Source of the DNA: Aquimarina mycalae
GTDB taxonomy: Bacteria > Bacteroidota > Bacteroidia > Flavobacteriales > Flavobacteriaceae
Reading direction: 5' to 3'
NCBI RefSeq assembly: GCF_029906345.1
Contig: NZ_JARYGY010000007.1
Span: forward strand, 186,001-250,000
DNA: 64,000 bases
Shown here in pieces: positions 44,501 through 53,104 of this stretch. The notes below the pieces were generated by a model that saw nothing but the letters and a program-made list of their open reading frames with translations, did not search any database and was not told where the DNA came from. A program made the position numbers and the translations under genes. Each line of letters begins with the position of its first letter. The stretch's first letter is position 1.

Positions 44501-47118
44501 GAAGAGCCAATAAAAATGATCCTTCTGCCGCTACAATGTTGTTGTTTTCAGCAGATAAAAACACCTATGATGTAGGAGAAACCGCTACAGTTACTTTTCC
44601 ATCCAGTGAAGGCGGGAGAGCACTGATTACAGTAGAAAATGGTACAGAAGTATTGTCATCTTTATGGGTCACACCAAAAAAAGGAGAAACTAAGTTTGAA
44701 TTACCAATAGAAGAATTATATACACCAAATGTATATATCCATATTACATTGTTGCAACCACATGCATCTACAGCTAATGATTTACCTATCCGATTGTATG
44801 GTGTGATTCCTATTTCTGTAGAGAATCCAGCTACTAGGATTACTCCTGTTGTTAAGATGCCAGATGTGTTGCGCCCAGAAGAAACTATTGATGTCAAAAT
44901 TAGTGAAACCAATGGGAAAGCTATGACCTATTCTATCGCTATAGTTGATGAAGGATTATTAGATCTTACGCGATTTAAAACACCAAATCCTTGGAGTACT
45001 TTTTATGCAAGAGAGGCTTTGGGAGTAAAAACCTGGGACGTTTATGATGATGTAATCGGCGCATATGGAGGAAGTATAAATCAAATCTTTAGTATTGGTG
45101 GTGATGCAGAAGCGGGAGGAAGCAAATCCAAAAAAGCAAATAGATTTAAACCAATGGTGGTTTACAAAGGACCTTTTGAGCTGAAAAATGGAGAAACAAA
45201 ATCTCATAAAATTAAAATACCAAAATATATAGGGTCTGTTCGTACGATGATCGTAGCTTCTGATGCATCAAATGCAGCGTACGGAAGTACTGATAAAACA
45301 ACTCCTGTAAGAAAACCATTAATGGTATTGACTTCAATTCCTCGAAAAATAACTCCTGGCGAAAAAGTAACAATTCCAGTAACTGTTTTTGCCATGGAAA
45401 ATAAAGTAAAGGATGTAAATGTAACTTTAAAACCAAATAAAGGATTTACAGTAGTAGGAGAAGCTAGTAAACGTATTTCATTCTCACAACCAGATGAACA
45501 AATGGTGTATTTTGATATTGAAGTGTTAGAGGGCGCATCAATTACAGATATTGAAGTGGTTGCCAGTGGTAATGGTGAGAAAGCATCTTATAGTGTTCCT
45601 ATTGATATTATGAATCCGAATCCAATGACTACAGAGGTTACTTCTATAGTATTGGAGCCTAATAGTGCGCAAGAGGTGGATTTTGCTTCTTTTGGAGTTG
45701 AAGGCAGCAATAGTACAATAATAGAATTGTCCTCATTACCTCCAATGAATTTTGAAGGAAGATTAAAATATTTAATCAGATACCCTCACGGTTGTGTAGA
45801 GCAGACAACTTCGGGAGCTTTTCCTCAATTATATTTAGGAGATGTATTTGAGCTGTCTTCAGAAAAGAAAAAGAAAATTCAGCGTCATATGGAAGCTGCA
45901 ATTTATAGATTAAAAAGCTTTATACAACCTAATGGAGGGATGTCTTATTGGCCAGGATATAGTGGTGCTAATGATTGGGGAACTACTTATGCAGGACATT
46001 ATTTGTTAGAGGCAAATAAGCAAGGCTATGTATTACCGATTGGTTTTAAAAGCAATTGGATTAATTATCAGCAGCAACAAGCAAAAAGATGGAGAAGCAA
46101 TGGTAGTGATCTGGCACAAGCTTATAGATTGTATACATTAGCATTAGCTGGTAGCCCTGATTTATCTTCAATGAATCGACTACGAGAAACATCAAACCTT
46201 TCTAATGATGCTAAATTAAGACTGTCAGCCGCTTATGGGCTTGTAGGGCAAAAAAGTGCTGCAGAAAAATTATTGAATAGCGCAAATATTGATTTTCAGC
46301 CAAGAAAAAACTATTACTATACATATGGATCTACCAATAGAAACAGAGCGATGGCACTTGAAACGTTAGTGTTATTAGATCAAAAAGTAAAAGCTCAGAA
46401 AATAGCAGTAGAACTAGCCAAAGAGTTATCTTCAAAAAAATGGATGAGTACACAAACAACTTCTTATGCATTGATGGCCATGGCAAAATATGCTGCGTAT
46501 GTTGGAGGAAAAGGAGTAGATGTGCAGTATACCTTAAACGGAAAATCAGTACAGGCAAATTCAAACAAAACGTTGGCTACATCTGGAGAGTTGTCTATTG
46601 TTAAAAACAATAAGCTAATCCTGAAAAACAATAAGGATAACACCATTTTTGTGCAGCTTGCAACTAGCGGAATCTTACCTGTTGGTAGTGAGAAAGTGAT
46701 TCAAAGTAATTTTAAAGCAATTGTAGATTATAAAAATAGAGAAGGCAGAATTATTGATATTACCAAACTATCACAAGGAACTGATTTTGTTGCCGAGGTA
46801 ACTATTACTAATACATCTGGAAATAAAGTAAAAGATATTGCTTTGACAGAGATTTTTCCATCAGGATGGGAAGTAGTCAATACTCGTTTTACCGATTTTG
46901 GGTCATTTAGAGCTAATAAAGTAACCTATACAGACATACGAGATGATCGAGTGAATTTCTATTTTGATTTAAAACCGAAAGAAAGTAAAACTGTTACCTT
47001 GTTGCTCAATGCTTCTTATTTAGGGAAATATTATTTACCAGGCATTCAATGCGAAGCAATGTATGATAATGACTATCTGGTAAGAACTAAAGGGAAATGG
47101 ATTGAAGTAGTTAAATAG
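41593..47118 (+). CDS. bacterial alpha-2-macroglobulin lipoprotein with thioester
   Basis: The 1841-residue protein begins with a lipoprotein signal (LYLFLFSTILFSCKKKD, Cys about 19). The N-terminal part is a series of macroglobulin-like beta domains, with an acidic Tyr/Asp patch near residues 475-495. The A2M core has GERGVWRPGDTLFLSFML and the thioester motif CVEQ in YPHGCVEQTTS (Cys1401-Gln1404), followed by the alpha-helical thioester domain (MSYWPGYSGANDWGTTYAGHYLLEA). Such proteins trap attacking proteases at the cell envelope and usually work with PBP1C, whose gene is at 55699 here. The thioester is intact, so it should be functional. Confidence 0.95.
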   Translation: MRVSRILYLFLFSTILFSCKKKDAREMAEENASELNKYQEYISDVSTGVISVLDNVYVVLQTPVEGWDDNQELSDKVLSVSPKVKGKVIAINNRTISFQPEEGFEQNTEYTFTLDLEDIVEDLKDELDEEFVFSVKTLKQQFSVLTDNLQSYSKDWQYINGTITASDQLSFDTAKQLITATQKGKEVSVNFGESTTKGRQFSFRIDSIQRFEDDSEVEVKWSGKSFNIDTEGNNVLNIPGKNNFSVISVSVSNFDGQYVEINFSDPLKKNQNFDGLVTIAGAKNLKYTVKGQDLKVYPKKELKGTLEVTVFEGIKSVDNYKLKSTYSENVSFQQPKPDVRLLQSGVILPTSENLKFNFEAVNLRAVEVQVVKVFENNILQFLQNNNLDGSSNLRSVARPVAKKLINLQENASLNLSKWNAFAIDLKELITPEQGAIYRVELKYRKAYSLYKCDGVATDDTSIDELTENYDTEEESSFWDSSQYYYDDYYDYDWNERDNPCSNSFFRNKKLAANILASNLGVVVKKGLNNSYMVTVNDIITTEPMSNVKVTFYNYQQQEMGIATTDAQGMTGFDADRPAYFAIATSGKQRTYVKLNDGNALSVSKFDVSGVRLQKGIKGFIYGERGVWRPGDTLFLSFMLNDNANKLPKGHPVKFELKDPYGKIVDQKTATDGVGNVYKFMVETSDEAPTGNWQAKVQVGGASFSKLLKIETIKPNRLKIKTNFEDEVLGANKSITGDLEVLWLHGAIAKGLQTDINVRFNAKKTTFKTFPGYIFDDPSRRFGVDEQEVFNGKLSGDGKVSFSMQPKLKTKAAGMLRASFITKVYENGGDFSTDVISKDFSPYKTYIGLNTPKGDKARGMLLTDTEHNFEVVSVDENGKPKAAKDLEVYVYKVNWRWWWDTSDDNLSSYNRSSYRREIFKTKVSTNNSGTANFKFEIKHPEWGRYLVRVVDPNGGHATGKTIYVDWPGWAGRANKNDPSAATMLLFSADKNTYDVGETATVTFPSSEGGRALITVENGTEVLSSLWVTPKKGETKFELPIEELYTPNVYIHITLLQPHASTANDLPIRLYGVIPISVENPATRITPVVKMPDVLRPEETIDVKISETNGKAMTYSIAIVDEGLLDLTRFKTPNPWSTFYAREALGVKTWDVYDDVIGAYGGSINQIFSIGGDAEAGGSKSKKANRFKPMVVYKGPFELKNGETKSHKIKIPKYIGSVRTMIVASDASNAAYGSTDKTTPVRKPLMVLTSIPRKITPGEKVTIPVTVFAMENKVKDVNVTLKPNKGFTVVGEASKRISFSQPDEQMVYFDIEVLEGASITDIEVVASGNGEKASYSVPIDIMNPNPMTTEVTSIVLEPNSAQEVDFASFGVEGSNSTIIELSSLPPMNFEGRLKYLIRYPHGCVEQTTSGAFPQLYLGDVFELSSEKKKKIQRHMEAAIYRLKSFIQPNGGMSYWPGYSGANDWGTTYAGHYLLEANKQGYVLPIGFKSNWINYQQQQAKRWRSNGSDLAQAYRLYTLALAGSPDLSSMNRLRETSNLSNDAKLRLSAAYGLVGQKSAAEKLLNSANIDFQPRKNYYYTYGSTNRNRAMALETLVLLDQKVKAQKIAVELAKELSSKKWMSTQTTSYALMAMAKYAAYVGGKGVDVQYTLNGKSVQANSNKTLATSGELSIVKNNKLILKNNKDNTIFVQLATSGILPVGSEKVIQSNFKAIVDYKNREGRIIDITKLSQGTDFVAEVTITNTSGNKVKDIALTEIFPSGWEVVNTRFTDFGSFRANKVTYTDIRDDRVNFYFDLKPKESKTVTLLLNASYLGKYYLPGIQCEAMYDNDYLVRTKGKWIEVVK

Positions 47119-47170
47119 AGTAGAGGAGCGTACAGAAATATTATTGATCTGGTTTTTATCTTATTTAAGT

Positions 47171-47656
47171 TTAAAACACATCATTAGTATACCCAATTGT
47201 ATTACCAACTTTTTGAATAAATTTTTTATTGTCTGGAGTTATACCGTGAATGGTATAAATATTTTCATTCTTGGCATTAAATAACCTCAAAACTCGAAAC
47301 ATACCATGGTACTTAGTTTTTGTTATTTCTGACCAGGTATAACTAGAAGTCTTCCCTCTTTTAATAACTGTAACGCAATGTTCATTATATAGTACCTGCG
47401 CGGTTTTATATCGTAGTACTTGTAAGCCTAAATAAGAACTATATCCTGTAAAAAAGGTAATGACCAGAATACCACCAATAGATAAAAATCCTTCTGTTTT
47501 TACTAGTGTGATAATCCAGATGATGGATAGAATAGTTAGACAACAAAAAATAAACACTGCGGTATAAGTAAGAATTTGATATAATAAGGGATTCTGTATA
47601 GTATATTCTTTAGCTTCTTGTTCGCGAATTTGTTTTTCAGTATCCTTTATTTCCAT
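47171..47656 (-). CDS. two-helix membrane protein, PH-like, unknown
   Basis: The 161-residue protein has two central membrane helices (ILTYTAVFIFCCLTILSIIW and ILVITFFTGYSSYLGLQVL). A C-terminal beta-rich part (VLYNEHCVTVIKRGKTSSYT, WSEITKTKYH) resembles bacterial PH-like modules. Function is not known. It faces the end of the A2M gene. Confidence 0.6.
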   Translation of the reverse strand: MEIKDTEKQIREQEAKEYTIQNPLLYQILTYTAVFIFCCLTILSIIWIITLVKTEGFLSIGGILVITFFTGYSSYLGLQVLRYKTAQVLYNEHCVTVIKRGKTSSYTWSEITKTKYHGMFRVLRLFNAKNENIYTIHGITPDNKKFIQKVGNTIGYTNDVF

Positions 47657-47822
47657 TTCATTTTTTGTTCTATTAGTGATAATGATCTTTGCATTTAGTA
47701 GTACTGTAACACTAAGTTAGCAAAAAGAAAGACGAGTGTGAGATTTACTTGAATTTCCTTAAAACTTATTAGGAGATTTTGCAATGAGATATGCTTCAAA
47801 AAGATAGGTTGGTTATTTTTTA

Positions 47823-48263
47823 CTACCAATTACGAAGTGCTTTACCATTTTCGAGATATTCCTTCAAGGACTCATGAATTAGATATTTCCATCCACCCAT
47901 GAAATTGTCTCTCATAAAGTCTGGGTTTGTAAATGTTTCGAGTCCTTCATGGATTAGTTTAACACTGGTTTTTTTACCAACAGATGATAATTCAAATGTA
48001 ACAAAAGAAATGCCTGTATATCCTTCATATGTCCATGAGTACTTTAGTTTTTTATAAGGAATTACTTCTAAAACTTCGCATAGATGTACATAGCGTTTAT
48101 TTTCTTCGCCACCTTCAAAATGGAACTTGCAGCCTACCTCTGGTTTGAAATCAGAAATATCAAAATACCATTTTTTCATTAACTCCTTTTCGGTAATTGC
48201 CCGCCAAACAAGTGCTAATGGAGCATTAAATTCTTGTTCTATTATTAATGGTTTATTATCCAT
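47823..48263 (-). CDS. SRPBCC / AHSA1-family protein
   Basis: The 146-residue START-like protein has IIEQEFNAPLALVWRAITEKELMKKWY at the start and FTNPDFMRDNFMGGWKYLIHESLKEYL at the end, both typical of the AHSA1 (SRPBCC) group. Members bind small hydrophobic ligands or act as Hsp90 activators. Bacterial ones paired with an ArsR regulator have unknown ligands. It is cotranscribed with the ArsR gene 12 bp upstream. Confidence 0.88.
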   Translation of the reverse strand: MDNKPLIIEQEFNAPLALVWRAITEKELMKKWYFDISDFKPEVGCKFHFEGGEENKRYVHLCEVLEVIPYKKLKYSWTYEGYTGISFVTFELSSVGKKTSVKLIHEGLETFTNPDFMRDNFMGGWKYLIHESLKEYLENGKALRNW

Positions 48264-48275
48264 GTTAATTGTGTT

Positions 48276-48599
48276 TTATTGTCTCTTTGTAGATTGTAAA
48301 TCGTTCAATAACTTGTCAAGCTGATTGAATTTTCCAGCCCACATCTTTCTGAAAGGTTCTAACCAATCAGCAATTTCTGCAAGTTTTTGAACTTCAAGAT
48401 TGCAATGACGCTCTCGACCTTCTTTTTTTATAGTGATAACACCACATTCTTGTAGATATTTAATATGTAATGATACTGCTTGTCTAGTCATGTCAAACTT
48501 GTCTGCCAAAGTATTGACATTCTGTGATTCGCTGGTCAAGGATATTAGTATACTCCTTCTGGTAGGATCTGCGATAGCATTAAATACATCTCTTTTCAT
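48276..48599 (-). CDS. ArsR-family winged-helix regulator
   Basis: The 107-residue protein starts MKRDVFNAIADPTRRSILISL, the classic opening of the ArsR group that precedes AHSA1 genes. The recognition helix is in FDMTRQAVSLHIKYLQECGVI. No metal-binding CxC site is seen, so it senses something other than metal. A start 11 codons upstream lies inside the operator, so the ATG at 48599 is preferred. Two GCAA-N4-TTGC palindromes flank the -7 element of its promoter, so autoregulation is likely. Confidence 0.9.
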   Translation of the reverse strand: MKRDVFNAIADPTRRSILISLTSESQNVNTLADKFDMTRQAVSLHIKYLQECGVITIKKEGRERHCNLEVQKLAEIADWLEPFRKMWAGKFNQLDKLLNDLQSTKRQ

Positions 48600-48614
48600 A
48601 AATTTATTTAATAA

Positions 48615-48656
48615 GCAAGTGATTGCTTGCAAATATAAACGAAAGCAATCACTTGC
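48615..48656. promoter_or_regulatory. double palindromic operator of the ArsR gene
   Basis: GCAAGTGATTGC (48615-48626) and GCAATCACTTGC (48645-48656) are each GCAA-N4-TTGC palindromes and are reverse complements of each other. Together they make 14-bp perfect arms (48615-48628 and 48643-48656). One lies between the -33 and -7 elements and the other just after the -7. Confidence 0.75.
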
Positions 48657-48661
48657 GCAAT
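48630..48661 (-). promoter_or_regulatory. promoter of the ArsR-AHSA1 operon
   Basis: On the minus strand, ATTG (48661-48658) and TATATTTG (48637-48630) are spaced 20 bp apart, matching the Bacteroidota -33/-7 pattern. The -7 lies about 30 bp upstream of the ATG. Confidence 0.7.
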
Positions 48662-48736
48662 TTTTTTTAGCAAATAATAACCTTTAGAAGATAGGGTGTA
48701 AAGTGTAACCAGCGATTCTATGTTTAAACTGGCCTC

Positions 48737-48829
48737 ATATAAGCATAATAAAGGATCTATGTACTAATCGTTTGATAATAGAACGATTTCATTGTATTCG
48801 TCTCACCTTATCCTTTATTATGTTTATAT
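48737..48829. repeat. long inverted repeat (19-bp arms, one mismatch)
   Basis: ATATAAGCATAATAAAGGA (48737-48755) and TCCTTTATTATGTTTATAT (48811-48829) pair with one mismatch across a 55-bp spacer. The spacer itself holds a small hairpin, ATCGTT (48767) with AACGAT (48782). It lies between the stop of the NMO gene and the ArsR promoter. It may be a structured terminator or a small inverted-repeat element; no target duplication is evident. Confidence 0.55.
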
Positions 48830-48846
48830 CTTATATGTTATTTATA

Positions 48847-49818
48847 TCAAATTAAATCATTCAATCTTTTGGTAATAAGGCTGTGCGATTCTGTCATTAT
48901 ACGATCAATTAACTCTTTACAGGTTGGTATATCATGAATCAATCCTACAACCATTCCACATGACCATGCTCCAACTTCCATATCCCCTTCCATCATAATT
49001 TTAGGATATACGCCGGCAACTTCCTCAATTATATCCGAGAATTGAATGTTTTTCCCAAGCTTTTGTTCTTTTTCTAATAAACGTTGTACTGCTGCATTGT
49101 TCATTACACGTTCTGTATTTCTTAGAGGTCGCATAACCAAACGAGTATCTAATTCTGTAGCATCTAGGATGGCTTGTTTTACATTTTCATGGATAGGTGC
49201 TTCTTGTGTAGCCATAAAACGGGTTCCCATATTGATACCTTCCGCACCCATTGCTAATGATGCTACCAAAGAGCGAGCATCTGCCATTCCACCTGAAGCT
49301 AAAAATGGAATTTCAAGTTCTTCATGAGCTCGTGGTAACAATATCATGTTCGGGATATCATCTTCACCTGGATGGCCACCACACTCGAAACCATCAACGG
49401 ACACAGCATCACAACCAATAGATTGTGCTTTTAATGCATGTCTTACTGAAGTACATTTATGAATGACTTTAATTCCTGCGTCTTTAAGGTATGGTAACAC
49501 CTCTTGCGGATTACGTCCTGCAGTTTCCACAACTTTTACGCCTCCTTCTATAATCGCCTTGACATATCCTGGATAATCTGGAGCATTGACTGTGGGTAAA
49601 AAAGTTAGATTTACAGCAAAAGGTTTGTCAGTCAAATCTTTACATCTTGCGATTTCATTTGCTAAATCAGCTGGTTTTTTTTGAGTCAAGCCTGTAATTG
49701 TTCCAATACCACCTGCATTAGAAACAGCTGCAGCTAATTCAGCAAAGCCTACATAGTGCATTCCTCCTTGCATAATTGGATGTTCAATACCAAATAGTTC
49801 AGTAATCTTAGTCTTCAT
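48847..49818 (-). CDS. NAD(P)H-dependent flavoprotein, nitronate monooxygenase family
   Basis: The 323-residue TIM-barrel FMN protein matches the NMO/2-nitropropane dioxygenase family: HPIMQGGMHYVGFAELAAAVSNAGGIGTI, FAVNLTFLP, DAVSVDGFECGGHPGED and FLASGGMADARSLVASLAMGAEGINMGTRF. The family includes enzymes that oxidise nitronates and FabK-like enoyl-ACP reductases. The Asp/Gly-rich motif favours the NMO group, but the substrate is unknown. It stands alone on the minus strand. Confidence 0.85.
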   Translation of the reverse strand: MKTKITELFGIEHPIMQGGMHYVGFAELAAAVSNAGGIGTITGLTQKKPADLANEIARCKDLTDKPFAVNLTFLPTVNAPDYPGYVKAIIEGGVKVVETAGRNPQEVLPYLKDAGIKVIHKCTSVRHALKAQSIGCDAVSVDGFECGGHPGEDDIPNMILLPRAHEELEIPFLASGGMADARSLVASLAMGAEGINMGTRFMATQEAPIHENVKQAILDATELDTRLVMRPLRNTERVMNNAAVQRLLEKEQKLGKNIQFSDIIEEVAGVYPKIMMEGDMEVGAWSCGMVVGLIHDIPTCKELIDRIMTESHSLITKRLNDLI

Positions 49819-49948
49819 TATATTGTTTTTATAGTCAAATTAGTTAATTGTTTTTCTTGTTATAAAGGTTACTTCAATAATGTTGATGGGTTTTTTAAAT
49901 ACATACAATGATTTAAAGGTATTACTCATTGTTGAAGGTTTATTTTTC

Positions 49949-50305
49949 TTAAATATTCTGTCCAAATGTCAATAAATTATTATCGGGATCAAGTACAGAG
50001 AATTCCTTTTGTCCCCAAGGTTTGATTTCCAATGGTCCATTAGGATGAATATTCGTTTGTTTTTCCAGCAAAAGTTTATACAACTTATCAATATTGTCAG
50101 TTCTGATATAAACCTGACCGTAATTCTCTTTTGGGTCAAGCTCTTTAAATTCAAAGAAATGAATTTGAATTTGGTCACACTGCATCATCAAATAACCATC
50201 ATAGTCAACACCTCCAAATTCTTTGAAGCCTAATTGATTTGAATAAAATTCGCGCGTTACCTTTTTATCACGCATTGGTAATTTAGGATTAATATCTGTA
50301 AGCAT
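49949..50305 (-). CDS. VOC / bleomycin-resistance-like protein
   Basis: The 118-residue protein has a single glyoxalase-fold unit: PKLPMRDKKVTREFYSNQLGFKEF, MMQCDQIQIHFFEF and FSVLDPDNNLLTFGQ, the last with the usual metal/terminal motif. It resembles the small antibiotic-binding proteins annotated as bleomycin resistance proteins, but actual resistance is not shown. It is monocistronic between the NMO and kinase genes. Confidence 0.82.
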   Translation of the reverse strand: MLTDINPKLPMRDKKVTREFYSNQLGFKEFGGVDYDGYLMMQCDQIQIHFFEFKELDPKENYGQVYIRTDNIDKLYKLLLEKQTNIHPNGPLEIKPWGQKEFSVLDPDNNLLTFGQNI

Positions 50306-50394
50306 TGCATTCTCTTATTTTAAATTCACATTAAAACCCATGTTAATTTTGATTTCACGTAGGGATTCTTAAATGATCACTGTTGATTAATATA

Positions 50395-50429
50395 AGAAAC
50401 GTGTAGTAGTGAATAAGCTATACGTTTCT
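50395..50429 (-). terminator. hairpin after the first hybrid kinase
   Basis: AGAAACGTGTAG and CTATACGTTTCT pair over 12 positions (one wobble) around an 11-nt loop, with a TTATATTAAT tail on the minus strand. It lies about 170 bp after the kinase stop. Confidence 0.5.
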
Positions 50430-50595
50430 GGTTGGTATTAAATCAAATATAAATGTTTTGCTTTTATCATTTTCAAATCAATGACTAAAAATTCCCAATG
50501 TGACAAAATGCTGTACATATTTCTGTAGGGAAGAAAATTCGTGTAGATCAGAACAGTCTAGAGGACAAATTAATTTAACGATGGAGGCATAGCAA

Positions 50596-52833
50596 TTAAC
50601 CCTTAGTCTCAGAGTTGTTAATGATTAAATTTTTATCAATAGCCTCTCGCAAATCCTTTTTATTTAAAGGTTTATTAATAAGGTCATTCATTCCTGCTTT
50701 TGTACATTCATCTCCTACTTCACTTAATTCTGAAGCAGTCAATGCAATAATCGGAGTAGTTTTATCAAATTCCCGAATTTTTAAGGTAGCCTGCATACCA
50801 TCCATTACAGGCATGTTAATATCCATAAGTACCAAATCAAAAGTTTCTTTCTTCAAAATTTGGACGGCTTCTAATCCATTTTCTACTATCGTACAAATAC
50901 ACCCAATATTTTTTAACAAGTTTTTGGTTACTAATTGATTGACTTTATTGTCTTCTGCAACTAATATTTTTGCAGATACATTTTCTGTGATGATCGTATT
51001 TTCTAACCCGTTTTCTAAATCATTTAGGCTTTCTGAGATCTCCAGATCTAAATCAAAATAGAATATAGATCCAACCCCTTTTTTACTTTCGAAATTAATC
51101 TGACTTCCCATTACCTGAACCAAGTTTTTGACAATAGAAAGTCCTAAACCTGTTCCTTGCTTATTATCGTAGACACTACCGATTTGTGAAAACTCTTCAA
51201 AAATGTATTCTTTTTGATCTTCTGGTACTCCCATACCTGTATCTTCTACCTCGAATCGAATTCGAACGATTTTAGAATCATTATCTAATAATTTGATTCG
51301 AAGCCAAATTCTTCCTTTATCAGTAAATTTAATGGCGTTCCCAATTAAGTTGATTAAAACTTCGGAGACCCTTAATGCATCTACATTAAGTAGTTTAGGG
51401 ATACTATGATTATGCTTTAGGATTAATGTGTTTTCTTTTTTTTGTGACTGATAATCAAAAGATTGTAAGATATTCTGTGATAAGGAAAATATATCTGTGG
51501 GTGTTTTGATAAGTTCCTTTTCTTCAGAATCAATTTTACTTACTTTGAGCACCTTATTTACTAAATCAAGAAGGTAATCTGCAGAAAATTTCAAAGAATT
51601 GAGTAATTTTTTGTCTTTTTCAGATTTCTTGTCATTTTCTAATAAAATTGAAGAGATTCCAACCACGCCATATAAAGGAGTCCTAAGTTCATAACTTATG
51701 GTAGAGATAAATTGTGACTTGATCTTACTTAATTTTTCTGCTTTTTGATTAGCTTCTGATAGCTCGCTATTTTTTAATTCTAAAGTTTCGCTAATTCTTT
51801 TTTTGGATTTATATGCTTTGTAATACAGGACAACTAGAATCATCAACAGAATAAGACCAGAGAGGGTAATGTAAATGATTTTTTTATTCTTTTTATCAAT
51901 GTTTTGATAAAGCTGATTTTCTCTTTTATTGGCCTCAAATTTTGCCTCATATTCGTTTAGCTTAAATCTAGATTTAGCCATTTCCTCAAGCTTGGATTTA
52001 GTAAAATCATAGACTTTGCGCTCATTTTCTATTAAACTGTTCTTATCAGCTAATGCTAAAGGATAATTTTTAATTCTTTCATACATTTCAGATCTGTATT
52101 CATAAAAATAACTTTTCCCTTTGACCCAAGAACTTTGTTTATCAAGTTGTTTTAGTGCTTTTTCAAAGTATGCTTCAGCGCTATCGATAGCCACATAATG
52201 TGCATAATTTCGTGCCTTTAACAGATAATAAGAGGACTTATTCCCTTCTGACCCAGTAGGTGAAAAAATCAAACTGTCAATTTCTTTTAGATATGGAGCA
52301 GTGTTATCAAACTCATTGAGATCCATATATGTCCAAGTCAAATTAATAATGAGAGTTTCATAACTGGTCATATTAACTTCTTCAGGTTTTTTTTCAATTT
52401 TATTTTTGAAGATACTTACAGACTCTTTATAATATGTTAAGGCTCCTTTATAATCTTTTTTGTCATCGTAATAGACATTGGCTAAGTTGTTTAGAATCCT
52501 AGGGATTAATGTTTCGTTTTCGGACTTTTTTGAATATTCTAATGCTCTATTAAGATTTTCTTTTGCCGTTTTATAATCAATTATTTCATAATGAATATTA
52601 CCTATTAAAAAGTAACACATAGATAAATAGTAAGGATCTTCTAATTTATGAGCTCCTTTTGCTGCCTCAACTGCATGTTCTAACGCTAAATACATGTTCC
52701 CATTCCTAGATGCTTTTTGGGATTTTATTATCAAATCATCCACTTGATTATATTTCTTAATAGAAATAGAATCCTGACCAAAGACTGATAAAGAAGCAAT
52801 GAAGAAAACAATAATATGTTTAAATTTTTTCAA
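50596..52833 (-). CDS. TPR hybrid sensor histidine kinase lacking the H-box histidine
   Basis: The 745-residue protein has a signal peptide (HIIVFFIASLSVFGQ), periplasmic TPR repeats (about 40-270), a helical stalk, a membrane helix (IIYITLSGLILLMILVVLYY), a HisKA domain, a HATPase domain and a receiver. The HATPase shows N box NLIGNAIKFTD, D box EDTGMGVP and G box GTGLGLSIVK. The receiver has Asp in DLVLMDINMPVMDG. The H-box reads STISYELRTPL with Tyr381 where the phosphorylated His should be, encoded by TAT at 51691-51693. The start is TTG, matched by the TTG of its tandem copy. Autophosphorylation should fail unless another residue or partner serves. Confidence 0.9.
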   Translation of the reverse strand: MKKFKHIIVFFIASLSVFGQDSISIKKYNQVDDLIIKSQKASRNGNMYLALEHAVEAAKGAHKLEDPYYLSMCYFLIGNIHYEIIDYKTAKENLNRALEYSKKSENETLIPRILNNLANVYYDDKKDYKGALTYYKESVSIFKNKIEKKPEEVNMTSYETLIINLTWTYMDLNEFDNTAPYLKEIDSLIFSPTGSEGNKSSYYLLKARNYAHYVAIDSAEAYFEKALKQLDKQSSWVKGKSYFYEYRSEMYERIKNYPLALADKNSLIENERKVYDFTKSKLEEMAKSRFKLNEYEAKFEANKRENQLYQNIDKKNKKIIYITLSGLILLMILVVLYYKAYKSKKRISETLELKNSELSEANQKAEKLSKIKSQFISTISYELRTPLYGVVGISSILLENDKKSEKDKKLLNSLKFSADYLLDLVNKVLKVSKIDSEEKELIKTPTDIFSLSQNILQSFDYQSQKKENTLILKHNHSIPKLLNVDALRVSEVLINLIGNAIKFTDKGRIWLRIKLLDNDSKIVRIRFEVEDTGMGVPEDQKEYIFEEFSQIGSVYDNKQGTGLGLSIVKNLVQVMGSQINFESKKGVGSIFYFDLDLEISESLNDLENGLENTIITENVSAKILVAEDNKVNQLVTKNLLKNIGCICTIVENGLEAVQILKKETFDLVLMDINMPVMDGMQATLKIREFDKTTPIIALTASELSEVGDECTKAGMNDLINKPLNKKDLREAIDKNLIINNSETKG

Positions 52834-53104
52834 TATAAAAACAGGTTTTATTAATACGCTACATTAAATAAGGTTATACAATACGAGATTCTTTATTATG
52901 AGCACCTAACCTTACTAATAATTTGAGTGAAAACGGTATTAATTGTTTTTAAGCGTGATATAATGTAATAAAATTATAGGTTTTTTTCATTATAATTGAC
53001 AATAAAACTAACGGTTATTAGCGCTGCAAGAATATAAAAATGGGGATATTATACCTTTTTATATTGTAATTTAGAGTATTAATTACTTTGGTAAATTTCA
53101 ATTA

